DNA from: Pseudomonadota bacterium
Lineage (GTDB): Bacteria; Chloroflexota; UBA6077; JAJPGT01
DNA: 36,349 nt
NCBI GenBank assembly: GCA_021325655.1
Contig: JAJPGT010000062.1
Span: forward strand, 1-36,349
Direction of reading: 5' to 3'
Shown: piece by piece, positions 24,573-32,888 of the stretch
Numbering within the stretch: position 1 is the first letter of the stretch
Layout of the letters: each line of letters starts with the position of its first letter
Made by a program: the position numbers and the translations under genes
The notes under the pieces: model-generated
Database searches by the model: none
Told to the model about the DNA's origin: nothing
The model's input: only the letters and a program-made list of their open reading frames with translations

Positions 24573-25940
24573 TCAGGCGCCGGTGCCTGCCAGCGCCGCT
24601 TGCTCCCAGGGCGAGCCGCCGCACTCGCGGCGGAGGATCGGCAGCACCTCCTCCGCGAACAGGTACATCTGCTCCTCGATCTCCTCGGCGGCAAAGCCCC
24701 CCAGCTCCAGCCAGGCGACGAAGAAGAAGTCCTCGAACCCTACCTCCTGCTTGATCCGAAGGATCTGCTCCGCGACCTGCTCCGCGGTGCCGACGAGCGC
24801 CACGCCACGGTCCCGCAGCAGCTCGAACGGGACTCGCATGTCGGCGGCAAATTTCTCATCGGGGTTGGCCAGCAGCGGGGCGAAGCCGAATCCGCCGTAG
24901 TACGACCAGCCGAGCTCGGCGCCCAGCGCCACGCGCTCGAGCTCGGCGCGGTTGTTGGGGTCCTTCATGATGTGCGTCATCCGCGCCACCAGCAGCCCAC
25001 GGTGCTTGTCGGCGTCCCAGCCGTACTTGAACCGGCCACGGTTCAAGCGGTCTGGCCAGCCGCGCTTCTCCGCTTCGTCGTAGTACTGCTCGAAGTTGAT
25101 CTTCAGCCGCCAGATCGGCTCGGCGATGAACCCGCCGTTCATCCCCTGGGCGGCGGCGTAGCGGATCGAGCGCTCGCTGGTCAGCGGCATCCACAGCGGC
25201 GGATAGGGCCTCTGCACCGGCTGGGGGAAGACGCTGATCTCCTTGAGCACGGTGGTGGAGGCGACGACCGGGTTCCCGCCCGAGTACAGGTCTGGCTTGC
25301 CCACCTTGAGCACGTCCTCCAGCGCCCGGCCGTAGCCGGGCTGGCTGAACAGCTCCATGGTCTGGGCATGGTGCCACTTGGTGTAGGTGGGCGGGATCGA
25401 GAAGTTCTCGCCGTGGTGCGAGAAGGACGGCTCCGTCCACGCCTTCAGGATGAGCTCGTATGCCTCTTCGAAGGCGGCGCGATTGCGCTCCTGGTCCTGG
25501 ATCGTCGAGCCGTAGTTGCGCCCGAGTGTCTCGTTCTCGCGTGGCTGGTAGCCGCGCCCGATGCCGCACTCCAGCCGGCCGTTGCTCACCACGTCGAGCA
25601 GCGCCGCTTGCTCGGCGAAGCGGATGGGGTGCCACCAGGTAATGATGTTGGCGAACTGCCCCAGCCGAATGCGGCTGGTCTGCGCCGCGACCGCCATCTG
25701 CACAGACATCGGGTTCGGGCTGAACTCGGCGCCCTCCGGCTGGAAGTGGTGCTCGGTCATCCAGAAGTATTCAAAGCCGAGCTGCTCCGCCAGCACGCCC
25801 TGGCGCACCTGGCTCCTGACCACTCGCTGGTTGCTGGCGTGCATGTCTGCCAGCGTCCCGCTGGGGAGCACCATCCCTGTCTGCGACCGCTTCAGGGGCA
25901 GATCCGTGGCCCCGTTATGGAACAGGCCGATCTCCAACAT
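24573..25940 (-). CDS. LLM-class flavin-dependent oxidoreductase
   Basis: This 455-residue luciferase-like monooxygenase (PF00296) uses reduced FMN. Family marks are the opening MLEIGLFHNG strand, the EQLGFEYFWMTEHHF segment, RLGQFANIITWWHPIRFAEQAALLDVVSNGRLECGIGRGY near residues 100-140, and the late VALVGTAEQVAEQI. The start ATG 25940 follows GGGGA, and the open frame upstream of it is non-coding in character. The protein is longer than the ~340-residue typical members, similar to alkane/nitrilotriacetate monooxygenase-type relatives. It lies opposite the divergent GntR regulator. Members commonly oxidise xenobiotic-like amines or sulfonates; which one here is unknown. Confidence 0.88.
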   Translation of the reverse strand: MLEIGLFHNGATDLPLKRSQTGMVLPSGTLADMHASNQRVVRSQVRQGVLAEQLGFEYFWMTEHHFQPEGAEFSPNPMSVQMAVAAQTSRIRLGQFANIITWWHPIRFAEQAALLDVVSNGRLECGIGRGYQPRENETLGRNYGSTIQDQERNRAAFEEAYELILKAWTEPSFSHHGENFSIPPTYTKWHHAQTMELFSQPGYGRALEDVLKVGKPDLYSGGNPVVASTTVLKEISVFPQPVQRPYPPLWMPLTSERSIRYAAAQGMNGGFIAEPIWRLKINFEQYYDEAEKRGWPDRLNRGRFKYGWDADKHRGLLVARMTHIMKDPNNRAELERVALGAELGWSYYGGFGFAPLLANPDEKFAADMRVPFELLRDRGVALVGTAEQVAEQILRIKQEVGFEDFFFVAWLELGGFAAEEIEEQMYLFAEEVLPILRRECGGSPWEQAALAGTGA

Positions 25941-26301
25941 CCGTCTTCCCCTTGGTGGCGCGGCTCCGGTCGCGCCGACCCCGCCAGGGTAGTCGAGCGC
26001 TGGCCAGGGGTCAAGAGATACCGAGGCGCGGGGTACGCTCACCCCGCCGGAACGTTCCCCCGCTGGCGCGGAGGCGGCCCTGGCAGCCGACACCGTGGCA
26101 GTCCGCTCCTGGCCCGTGGGGCGGCAGCAAGCTGCGGGCTCACGCGATCAGGAGGGGAAGCACCGAAATGGGACCCAGCGTATATGCTTATCTCGGGAAT
26201 ACGGTACGCTGAACGCCAGCGGAATGGCAGGACCGATGCCTGGCACCCGCACCTGGTGGGCGAGAGCCGGACGTGGGCAAGACGAGCAGTCCCAACGCGC
26301 G
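25941..26301. other. Divergent intergenic region with operator-like repeat
   Basis: These 361 nt separate the flavin oxidoreductase (minus) from the GntR regulator (plus). CAGCGTA (26176-26182) and TACGCTG (26205-26211) are perfect 7-bp inverted arms 22 nt apart. Between them is an A/T-richer stretch with TATATGCTTATCT, including TG-C-TTATCT (26185-26193), which resembles an extended -10 for the regulator. I see no gene. Confidence 0.45.
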
Positions 26302-27069
26302 ATGACGGCGGGGAGCATGAAGCCTCGAGAGCGGATCGTTATCCCAGCTCTACCTTCACAGCCGACAGTTCGAGAAGTCGCGTACCAGAGCTTGCGGCAG
26401 TTGATTCTCAACGGGACGCTTGCGCCGAACCAGCGCCTGTTCGAGAACGAGCTGGCCGAGCAGATGGGCATTAGCCGCACCCCTGTCCGGGAAGCGCTGC
26501 GCCAGCTCGAGACGGAGGGCCTGGTGCGGCTCAACGCTCGCCGGGGGGCGGTCGTCGCCGGCCTCTCCGCGGCGGAGATGCGCGAGGAGTTCCAGATCCG
26601 CGCCGCCCTGGAAGCGCTGGCCATCAGGCTGGCCGCCGCTCACCTCACCGCCACGCACGTTCAGGCGCTCGCCCAGATGCTCCGCCGCATGGAGGAAGCG
26701 CTGGCACGGGGCGACGGCGCGAGCTTCCTCAAGCACCATCGCGCCTTCCATATGACGCTGTTCACCGCGGCCCAGGCGCCACGCCTCTGCCGCATGCTCG
26801 AGAACCTGCTCGACGGCGGGGAGCGCTACCGGCAACTGGAGCTGATGCACCGGGCGCTCGACGCCGATGAGCTCGCCCATCATGCCCGGCTGCTGGAGCG
26901 GCTCAAGCAGGGCGACGGCGAGCGCGCGGCCGCTGAGTACGTGGCCGACTTCCTGGCGCACGGCGAACGCGTGATCCAGCAGCTCCTTGGATCGGCCAGC
27001 GAGGCTGAGGCCGGGAACGGGTGTCCGCGGCGGAGCTCCCCGCCCCCGCGCCGCCTCCGCCGCGGCTGA
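26302..27069 (+). CDS. GntR-family transcriptional regulator with FCD domain
   Basis: The N-terminal winged helix-turn-helix is clear: VREVAYQSLRQLILNGTLAPNQRL, then ELAEQMGISRTPVREALRQLETEGLVRL. The C-terminal FCD ligand/metal domain is all-helical, with a KHHRAFHMTLF helix and a HHARLLERLKQGD helix carrying candidate His ligands. The 255 residues are slightly long because of a basic Pro/Arg-rich tail. No good ribosome binding site marks the start; ATG 26302 gives a typical 26-residue lead to the first helix, while 26317 (GGGGAG too close) and 26236 are alternatives. It sits between the two catabolic groups and is divergent from the first, so it is the likely local regulator, controlled by the small molecule they use. 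Confidence 0.9.
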   Translation: MTAGSMKPRERIVIPALPSQPTVREVAYQSLRQLILNGTLAPNQRLFENELAEQMGISRTPVREALRQLETEGLVRLNARRGAVVAGLSAAEMREEFQIRAALEALAIRLAAAHLTATHVQALAQMLRRMEEALARGDGASFLKHHRAFHMTLFTAAQAPRLCRMLENLLDGGERYRQLELMHRALDADELAHHARLLERLKQGDGERAAAEYVADFLAHGERVIQQLLGSASEAEAGNGCPRRSSPPPRRLRRG

Positions 27070-27152
27070 CCTGCCCACCCGAAGTGCCCAGGGGTGTGGC
27101 CCGCGTGGCTGGGCAGCTAGTGGGGGGGCGCCCCGGCAAAGGTTGGCGCCGC

Positions 27153-27926
<774 letters not shown>

Positions 27927-27930
27927 GGCG

Positions 27931-28932
27931 CTAGACCTGCCCGGCCGCGCGCGCCCGGCGCTGGGCCGCTTCGGCGTCGTAGGCGAACGCCCGGGCCGGG
28001 TTCCCGACCAGCATCGTCTGGATCTCGTCTTCGGAGACGCCGCGCTCGCGCAGGAGCGGTAGGAAGGCGCGGATGACGTTGTCGTAGCCGGGGCCGCCGT
28101 ACGTCGCCATCTGGTCGATCAGGCAGAGGTCGTTACTGAGCATGATCTGCCCGGCGAAGCCCTCGCGGCATAGCGCGGCCACGTTGTCGGCGCGGACCTC
28201 CAGCGGAGCATAGCCGCTGACGAAGCCGAGATTGTCGATGCTCAGCCAGGCGCCACGCTCCGCGATCGGCAGCAGCGACTTGATACCCATCCGGTCGCCC
28301 AGATGGCTGATGATCACGCGCTGCGCCGCCACGCCCTCCTCGGCGAGGAGATCGAGCTGGTCCAGCGCCAGCTCTCCGAAGTGGGTGGTATGGGTCATGA
28401 TCGGGCATCCCGTCCGGCGGTGTGCGCGGGCGGCGGCGCGGAAGACGCGCTCCTGGGCCGGGCCGATGTGGCCTCGCTCGGTTCCGATCTCGCCGATGAA
28501 GCCGGCTCGGATACCCGTGTCGTCCACGCCGATGGTCAGCTCCCGCACCAGCCGCTCGGCCAGCCTGTCCGGCAGCTCCTCGTAGACGTACGCCGGGTAG
28601 CAGCGCTCGCGGTACCAGCCTGCTCCCATGATGATGTGAACGCCCGTCGCCTCGCTGATCCGCCGCAGGGCGCTGGGGTTGCGTCCAATCCCGATGTTGG
28701 TCGGATCGGCGATCGCCCCGCCGCCTGCCTCGCGGTAGCGCTGGACCTCCCGGATGGCCACGTCCTCGTCGTCGAGGATCCAGGCGTAGCTCCCGGAAGC
28801 CTCCCCGAACAGCTTGAAGGCGTCGATGATGAGGTGATCGTGGCTCAAGGTCACGCCGAGCTCATCCGGCCGAACCGGACCCTGGACAGTCACGACCTGA
28901 AGCTGGCTGGACGGCGCGGACGCTGGGGGCAA
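27931..28932 (-). CDS. Phosphotriesterase-family metallohydrolase
   Basis: The TIM-barrel amidohydrolase-superfamily signature is complete: HxH at His31 and His33 (LSHDHL), bridging Glu148 in GFIGEIGTE in place of the carboxylated Lys of phosphotriesterase, His181 in MTHTTH, His210 in ISHLGDR, and Asp268 in SNDL. The Glu bridge is the state seen in PHP (phosphotriesterase homology protein) members. It probably hydrolyses a lactone or ester of a small metabolite rather than a phosphotriester. The 333 residues match the family. TTG 28932 is the start, with GAGGAGG about 9 nt upstream. It lies inside the ABC transporter operon, between a permease and the ATPase, so it acts on the imported compound. 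Confidence 0.88.
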   Translation of the reverse strand: MPPASAPSSQLQVVTVQGPVRPDELGVTLSHDHLIIDAFKLFGEASGSYAWILDDEDVAIREVQRYREAGGGAIADPTNIGIGRNPSALRRISEATGVHIIMGAGWYRERCYPAYVYEELPDRLAERLVRELTIGVDDTGIRAGFIGEIGTERGHIGPAQERVFRAAARAHRRTGCPIMTHTTHFGELALDQLDLLAEEGVAAQRVIISHLGDRMGIKSLLPIAERGAWLSIDNLGFVSGYAPLEVRADNVAALCREGFAGQIMLSNDLCLIDQMATYGGPGYDNVIRAFLPLLRERGVSEDEIQTMLVGNPARAFAYDAEAAQRRARAAGQV

Positions 28933-28954
28933 GGCCAGAAACCTCCTCTTTCGC

Positions 28955-29629
28955 TTAGACGCGCAGACGGGCCTGCACCGCGCCGGTCCGACGCAGGCGC
29001 TGCTCGATCAGCGGGACGAGCCGCGAGAGCGGGAAGCAGAGGATGAAATAGATCACTGCGATGACCAGGTAGATCTCGAGCGGGCGGAACGTGAAATCCG
29101 CGATCAGTTTTGCCTGGCGGGTCAGTTCGTGCAACCCCACGATGTAGGCGAGCGAGGTGTCCTTGATCAGACCAATGTAGAAGCCGATGATTGCCGGCAC
29201 GACCGCGGGCAGCGCCTGTGGCAGCTCGATCCCGAAGATGGCGTAGGTCTTGGAGAGGCCGAGCGCCAGGGCCGCCTCGCGCTGGCCACGGGGTACGGCG
29301 GCGATACCGCCGCGCAGGATCTCCGAGATGAACGCCCCGGCATTGACCGACAGTCCCACCGTGGCCGCCACGAAGGGGGAGATCTCCCAGCCCAGGGCGC
29401 CGGGGACGAGGTACCAGATCATGAGCTGCACGAGCAGCGGCGTGCCCCGGATCAGGTCAATCGGCGCGGTCAGCACCCGGTCGGCCGGGCGCCCGCCGAG
29501 CAGCCGGGTGAGCGCGATCAGGGCGCCGATCAGCCCGCCGCCGATCAGCGCGACGAGCGACAGGGCGATCGTCAAGAACGCTGCTTGAACCAGAACCCCG
29601 ACGAAGCTGCCAAGGAAGTCCCAGCGCAC
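28955..29629 (-). CDS. Polar amino acid ABC transporter permease
   Basis: The 224-residue membrane component has five helices, and the EAA-loop region GQREAALALGLSKTYAIFGIELPQALP is typical of HisM/HisQ-type permeases. The first residues place a hydrophobic helix after WDFLGSF. GTG 29629 is chosen because the N-terminus then matches family length; the frame upstream overlaps the previous gene and is spurious. It begins 10 nt after the stop of the other permease. Confidence 0.9.
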   Translation of the reverse strand: MRWDFLGSFVGVLVQAAFLTIALSLVALIGGGLIGALIALTRLLGGRPADRVLTAPIDLIRGTPLLVQLMIWYLVPGALGWEISPFVAATVGLSVNAGAFISEILRGGIAAVPRGQREAALALGLSKTYAIFGIELPQALPAVVPAIIGFYIGLIKDTSLAYIVGLHELTRQAKLIADFTFRPLEIYLVIAVIYFILCFPLSRLVPLIEQRLRRTGAVQARLRV

Positions 29630-29639
29630 GCTCGCCTCG

Positions 29640-30299
29640 CTACCGATAGGCGTGCTCGAGCCGCCGCCCGAAGGCGCGGACCAGGGCGGACAGGACCAGG
29701 GTGAGGACCGCGTATGCCAGCGTGAGGAACGCCAGCAGCTCGATGGTGCGGAAGGTGCGGGAGTCGATGAAGCTGATCTGCTGGGTAAGCTCCGGGGCGC
29801 CAATGATCGAGCCGATCGAGCTGGCCAGGACCGTCTGGATGAACTGGTTGCCAAGGGAAGGATAGATCGCCCGCAGGGCCTGCGGGAGCACAACCTCGTG
29901 GAAGGTCACCGCCGACGGGAGGCCGAGCGCCGCGGCGGCCTCGAGCTGGCCCCTGGGAACGGACTGGAGGCCGCCGCGGATGATCTCGGAGAGGTAGGCG
30001 CCGTTGTTGATGCCCAGCGCCAGGATGACGGCCGGGATGGCGGCGATGTGCAGCCGGAACTCCGCTAGCCCGAGAAAGATCAGCAGGAGTTGCACCAGGG
30101 CTGGCGTGTTCCTGATGACCTCGACGTAGCCGGTGGCGATCCAGCGCAGCGGGGCCGCCCGGCTCATCCGGGCCACGGCCGCCAGCAGGCCGAGCCCGGT
30201 CCCGAGGATGATCGCCGCCGTGGCGATCTCGAGCGTGAGCAGCACGCCGCTCGCGATGAGCGGCCAGTTGGCGGCGATGACCTCGGGATGCAGACGCAT
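29640..30299 (-). CDS. Polar amino acid ABC transporter permease
   Basis: The 219-residue membrane protein has five helices and the HisM/GlnP-type loop GQLEAAAALGLPSAVTFHEVVLPQALR, in which EAA is conserved. ATG 30299 starts just after the SBP gene (25 nt) and gives a protein of the usual length. Two different permeases in the operon imply a heterodimeric channel, as in HisMQ. Confidence 0.9.
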   Translation of the reverse strand: MRLHPEVIAANWPLIASGVLLTLEIATAAIILGTGLGLLAAVARMSRAAPLRWIATGYVEVIRNTPALVQLLLIFLGLAEFRLHIAAIPAVILALGINNGAYLSEIIRGGLQSVPRGQLEAAAALGLPSAVTFHEVVLPQALRAIYPSLGNQFIQTVLASSIGSIIGAPELTQQISFIDSRTFRTIELLAFLTLAYAVLTLVLSALVRAFGRRLEHAYR

Positions 30300-30324
30300 G
30301 GCTGGCTCGCTGGCTACGTCGGCG

Positions 30325-31164
30325 CTAGTAGGCGGCCTTGAGCGGGAGCGGCTCGGCCTTGAACCATTGCCGCAGCTTGTCCTTGCCGCAGCCGCAGGTC
30401 GATACGCCCGACGAGTAGTAGTCGTCCAGGAAGTAGTTGATCCAGTTGATCCACTCCTGGTCGCCCAGACGCACGATGACACCACTCGGCTCGCGCGTCA
30501 AGGGCGGCAGGACGGTGAGGTTCGGGTTGTCCGCCGCAGCCAGCGACAACGTGGAGAAGTCGTCGAAGACCGCGTCCGCCTGGCCCGAGAGCACCGCCTG
30601 GATCGCCGTCGAGGCCAGGTCGACGCGCGAGAAGTCGTTGTCCGGATAGCGGCTGGTGGCGACAAGGTCGCCGGTTGCGCCGGTAACTACCGCCACCCGC
30701 TTGCCGTGGATCTGATCGTAGGAGGTGATCCCGGAGGATTTCAGGAACGCGGCCGCGGTGCCGTCCACCGCCCAGGGCGTGCTGAACCCAACGGCCTTGG
30801 CACGCTCGAGTGTAATGGTGCCGATGCTCAGGTCGATCTTGCCGCTCTGGACGAAGGGAATGCGGTCGGGGGTGGGCGTGTCGACGATGTTCAGCCGCAC
30901 CCCGAGCGCCTTGGCCATCTCGGCGCACATATCGGGCACCATGCCGATGATGTTGCCATTGGGGTCCTTGGCGGCCACCGGGAGGCCCCCGATCGGAACG
31001 CCGCAGCGGAGCTCCCCGCGGCTGATGACCTGCTCGAGCGTGGATTCGGTCTGGGCGCCGGCTACGGTCGCGCCCTGTGGGACGACCAGGCCCAGCGTTG
31101 CCAGGTTCGTAGCGAGGACGATCAACACGGCGCGCACGGCGCCCTTCGGACCGGAAAACATCGA
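30325..31164 (-). CDS. Extracytoplasmic amino-acid-type binding protein
   Basis: This is a family 3 solute-binding protein of 279 residues. The signal region spans about residues 8-35, ending near VAGAQ. The fold starts with STLEQVISRGELRCGVPIG and includes GFSTPW, AVVTGATGDLVA and VFDDFSTLSLA, as in amino-acid binders. ATG 31164 has GGGGGA 7 nt upstream, so the earlier ATG at 31179 is less likely. Four cysteines, including a Cys-Gly-Cys near the C-terminus, are unusual and could form a disulfide. It delivers the substrate to the permeases just downstream. Confidence 0.9.
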   Translation of the reverse strand, partial: SMFSGPKGAVRAVLIVLATNLATLGLVVPQGATVAGAQTESTLEQVISRGELRCGVPIGGLPVAAKDPNGNIIGMVPDMCAEMAKALGVRLNIVDTPTPDRIPFVQSGKIDLSIGTITLERAKAVGFSTPWAVDGTAAAFLKSSGITSYDQIHGKRVAVVTGATGDLVATSRYPDNDFSRVDLASTAIQAVLSGQADAVFDDFSTLSLAAADNPNLTVLPPLTREPSGVIVRLGDQEWINWINYFLDDYYSSGVSTCGCGKDKLRQWFKAEPLPLKAAY

Positions 31165-31243
31165 GTCATCCCCCATGTGGTCAGATGCGAGCGCGGCTGC
31201 AAGGTCAGGCTCCGCCCGAGCGTGGCGGTGCAATTGGCTCCAC

Positions 31244-32464
31244 TCACCTCCTCTCCGGCGCCGCCGTGGCGGGCGCCCGGGCTTCCGTGAGCACCGCGAC
31301 GAGCCGGTCGGCCACGATAGATTCGTCGCCGTCACGCAGCGCGATGGGATTGACACCCAGCACTCCCTGCCAGGCACGTTCCTCGCTCAGGAACACGCCA
31401 GGGTCGCCCTCCTGCAAGCGGTTGAGCACGTCGTACGCGGACAGGCCGAGCGAGCGCTCGTCCAGGGCGATAAGCGCCGTGGGCACGGCGGCCTGGTGAG
31501 TAGCCGGGTCGACGATCTCGACCGTCACCCCCGGCAGGCCACGCAGCGCGGTCGCCACGTGCTGGATCTTGGCCCGCCAGCCGGCCAGCTCGGCCGCTTC
31601 GTCGCGCTGGACGAAGCGCTGGAGCGCGACGATGAGCCCGACGATCTCCTCTTTGCCGACCTTCATCGCGCGGCCAATACCATGATGGGGCGGGCCGGGC
31701 ACCACGCCCGAGGCGATCAGGTCGCGGTACCGCCACGTCTCGGGCCGCACGTCCATGTCCTGGTGGTTGAAGGCAACGGCGCGGATCAGGTCGGCCCGGC
31801 CGCACAAGAAGCCCGAGGCCTGCGGTCCACGGATCGCCTTGCCGCCGCTGAAGGCCACGAGGTCGGCGCCAGCGGCGATGAAGGCGCGCAGATTGGCGGT
31901 CGGTGGGAGCTCGACCGCGGCATCGACGATCACCGGGACCTCGTAACGGTGGGCGATGGTGACGACCTCCTCGAGCGGCAAGGCTGGGCGCGACCGGGTG
32001 GGATAGTAGGCGATGGCGGCGGTCAGCGGCGTAATCGCCCGTTCGAGCTCGTAGGGGAAGGTCAGGTCCGGGAAGCCGACCTCGACTAGCCGGGCGCCCA
32101 CCGAGCGCAGGGCGTGATCATAGTCGTAGCGCTGGGTGCGCTGGACGATGATCTCGTGCGGCATGCCCTGGACGTCGGGGAGCTGATTGATCCGCACGGG
32201 GTCCAGCCGGGTCATGCAGGCGGCAGCGGCCAGCGCCAGGGCGGCGGCCGCGCCAGAGGTGACGTAGCCAGCCTCGGCGCCGGTGATCTAGGCGATGATC
32301 TGGCCGGCCCGCTCCTGCAGCTCGTCGATCTTGACGCAGGCGCTGGCGGCCTCCGCCATCGCCTGGAGCACCTCAGGGTCGAGGGTGGTGCCACCCAGCC
32401 GGGTGGCGGGCCCAACGGCATTGACAACCGTACGCACCCCGAGCCGCTCGTAAACCCCCGCCAT
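31244..32464 (-). pseudogene. SelA-like PLP-dependent enzyme interrupted by in-frame TAG
   Basis: The frame from ATG 32464 (GGGGAGG about 7 nt upstream) to 31244 would give a 406-residue PLP enzyme of the SelA/YhfS/D-glucosaminate-6-phosphate ammonia lyase type. Codon 59 (32290-32288) is TAG, and the frame continues unchanged on both sides. Before it is LQERAGQIIA, after it ITGAEAGYVTSGAAAAL, which together look like one helix-strand of the family. Family members often have Glu there, so GAG to TAG is a plausible single change. The PLP Lys is at residue 209 (AFSGGK) and the PLP Asp at 181 (VIVDAA). The downstream part could start at ATG 32215 but has no binding site and lacks the substrate-binding N-terminus. 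It is the first gene of the transporter operon. Confidence 0.8.
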
Positions 32465-32485
32465 GCTCCACCTCCCCAAGCGGGT

Positions 32486-32518
32486 ATGCAGCATACTGTA
32501 TACCAATGCTGCATGCAA
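32486..32518 (-). promoter_or_regulatory. Operon promoter embedded in a perfect inverted repeat
   Basis: On the minus strand TTGCAT (32518-32513) and TATGCT (32495-32490) are spaced exactly 17 nt. ATGCAGCAT (32486-32494) and its perfect inverse ATGCTGCAT (32506-32514), 11 nt apart, overlap the -10 and the edge of the -35. GTATAC sits at the centre. A repressor bound to the repeat would block the polymerase. The nearby GntR/FCD protein is the obvious candidate binder. Confidence 0.6.
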
Positions 32519-32888
32519 GGGAGACCGCGCCGGGGTGGTTTGGAGGCCGTGGAGACTCCGAGCCTGGGGAAGCGTGGCGCAGCGCGTTGCGGACGCGGCC
32601 TACCAGCCGCGACGCTGAGAGTGCGCCCTCGGTGTCGGCCCCGCGGTCCCGCTGGGTGCGGCGGGGCGGAAGCTCTACGAGTTTGGGGCGCGGTGGGCAT
32701 TGGGCAGGTAGCTGGTCGCGCTCCTAGTGCTTCAGGATCGGGACGACCACCTCGCTGATCCTCGGGTACGTGGTGGTACGCCGCGCCGTAGCACGTTCGC
32801 GTGAGGACGCAACGACCATGGGCGGGGGCGCTCTCCTCCTCGAGAACTGCCCCCGCCCGGTGCAGCGGGCTATTCGAGGCCGCCGTGG
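32519..32888. other. Intergenic region, no gene seen
   Basis: The 370 nt between the catabolic operon promoter and the multicopper oxidase gene contain no credible gene. The only clear structure is the 10-bp repeat at 32820-32858. Confidence 0.5.
32820..32858 (-). terminator. 10-bp hairpin after the multicopper oxidase gene
   Basis: GGGCGGGGGC (32820-32829) and GCCCCCGCCC (32849-32858) pair perfectly around a 19-nt loop, 30 nt beyond the stop at 32889. No U tract follows. Confidence 0.45.

Noticed and set aside
24567..26474. A very long plus-strand open frame opposite the flavin oxidoreductase gene
   Set aside because: The minus-strand protein has a clear LLM family pattern, and the plus-strand translation is basic and low in complexity without motifs. 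It is a composition shadow in GC-rich DNA. The same applies to the long frames opposite der (7274-8599), the APC permease (22682-23866) and the methyltransferase (19237-20070).
27070..27152. Confident terminator between the regulator and the ABC ATPase gene
   Set aside because: GCGCCCCGGC and GCCGGGCGC pair only with a bulge and overlap the ATPase end, with no U tract. Too weak to list as a feature.
32288..32290. UAG decoded as pyrrolysine
   Set aside because: The codon sits at a non-catalytic helix position where homologues appear to have Glu, and no pyl genes are in the window; a point mutation is simpler.
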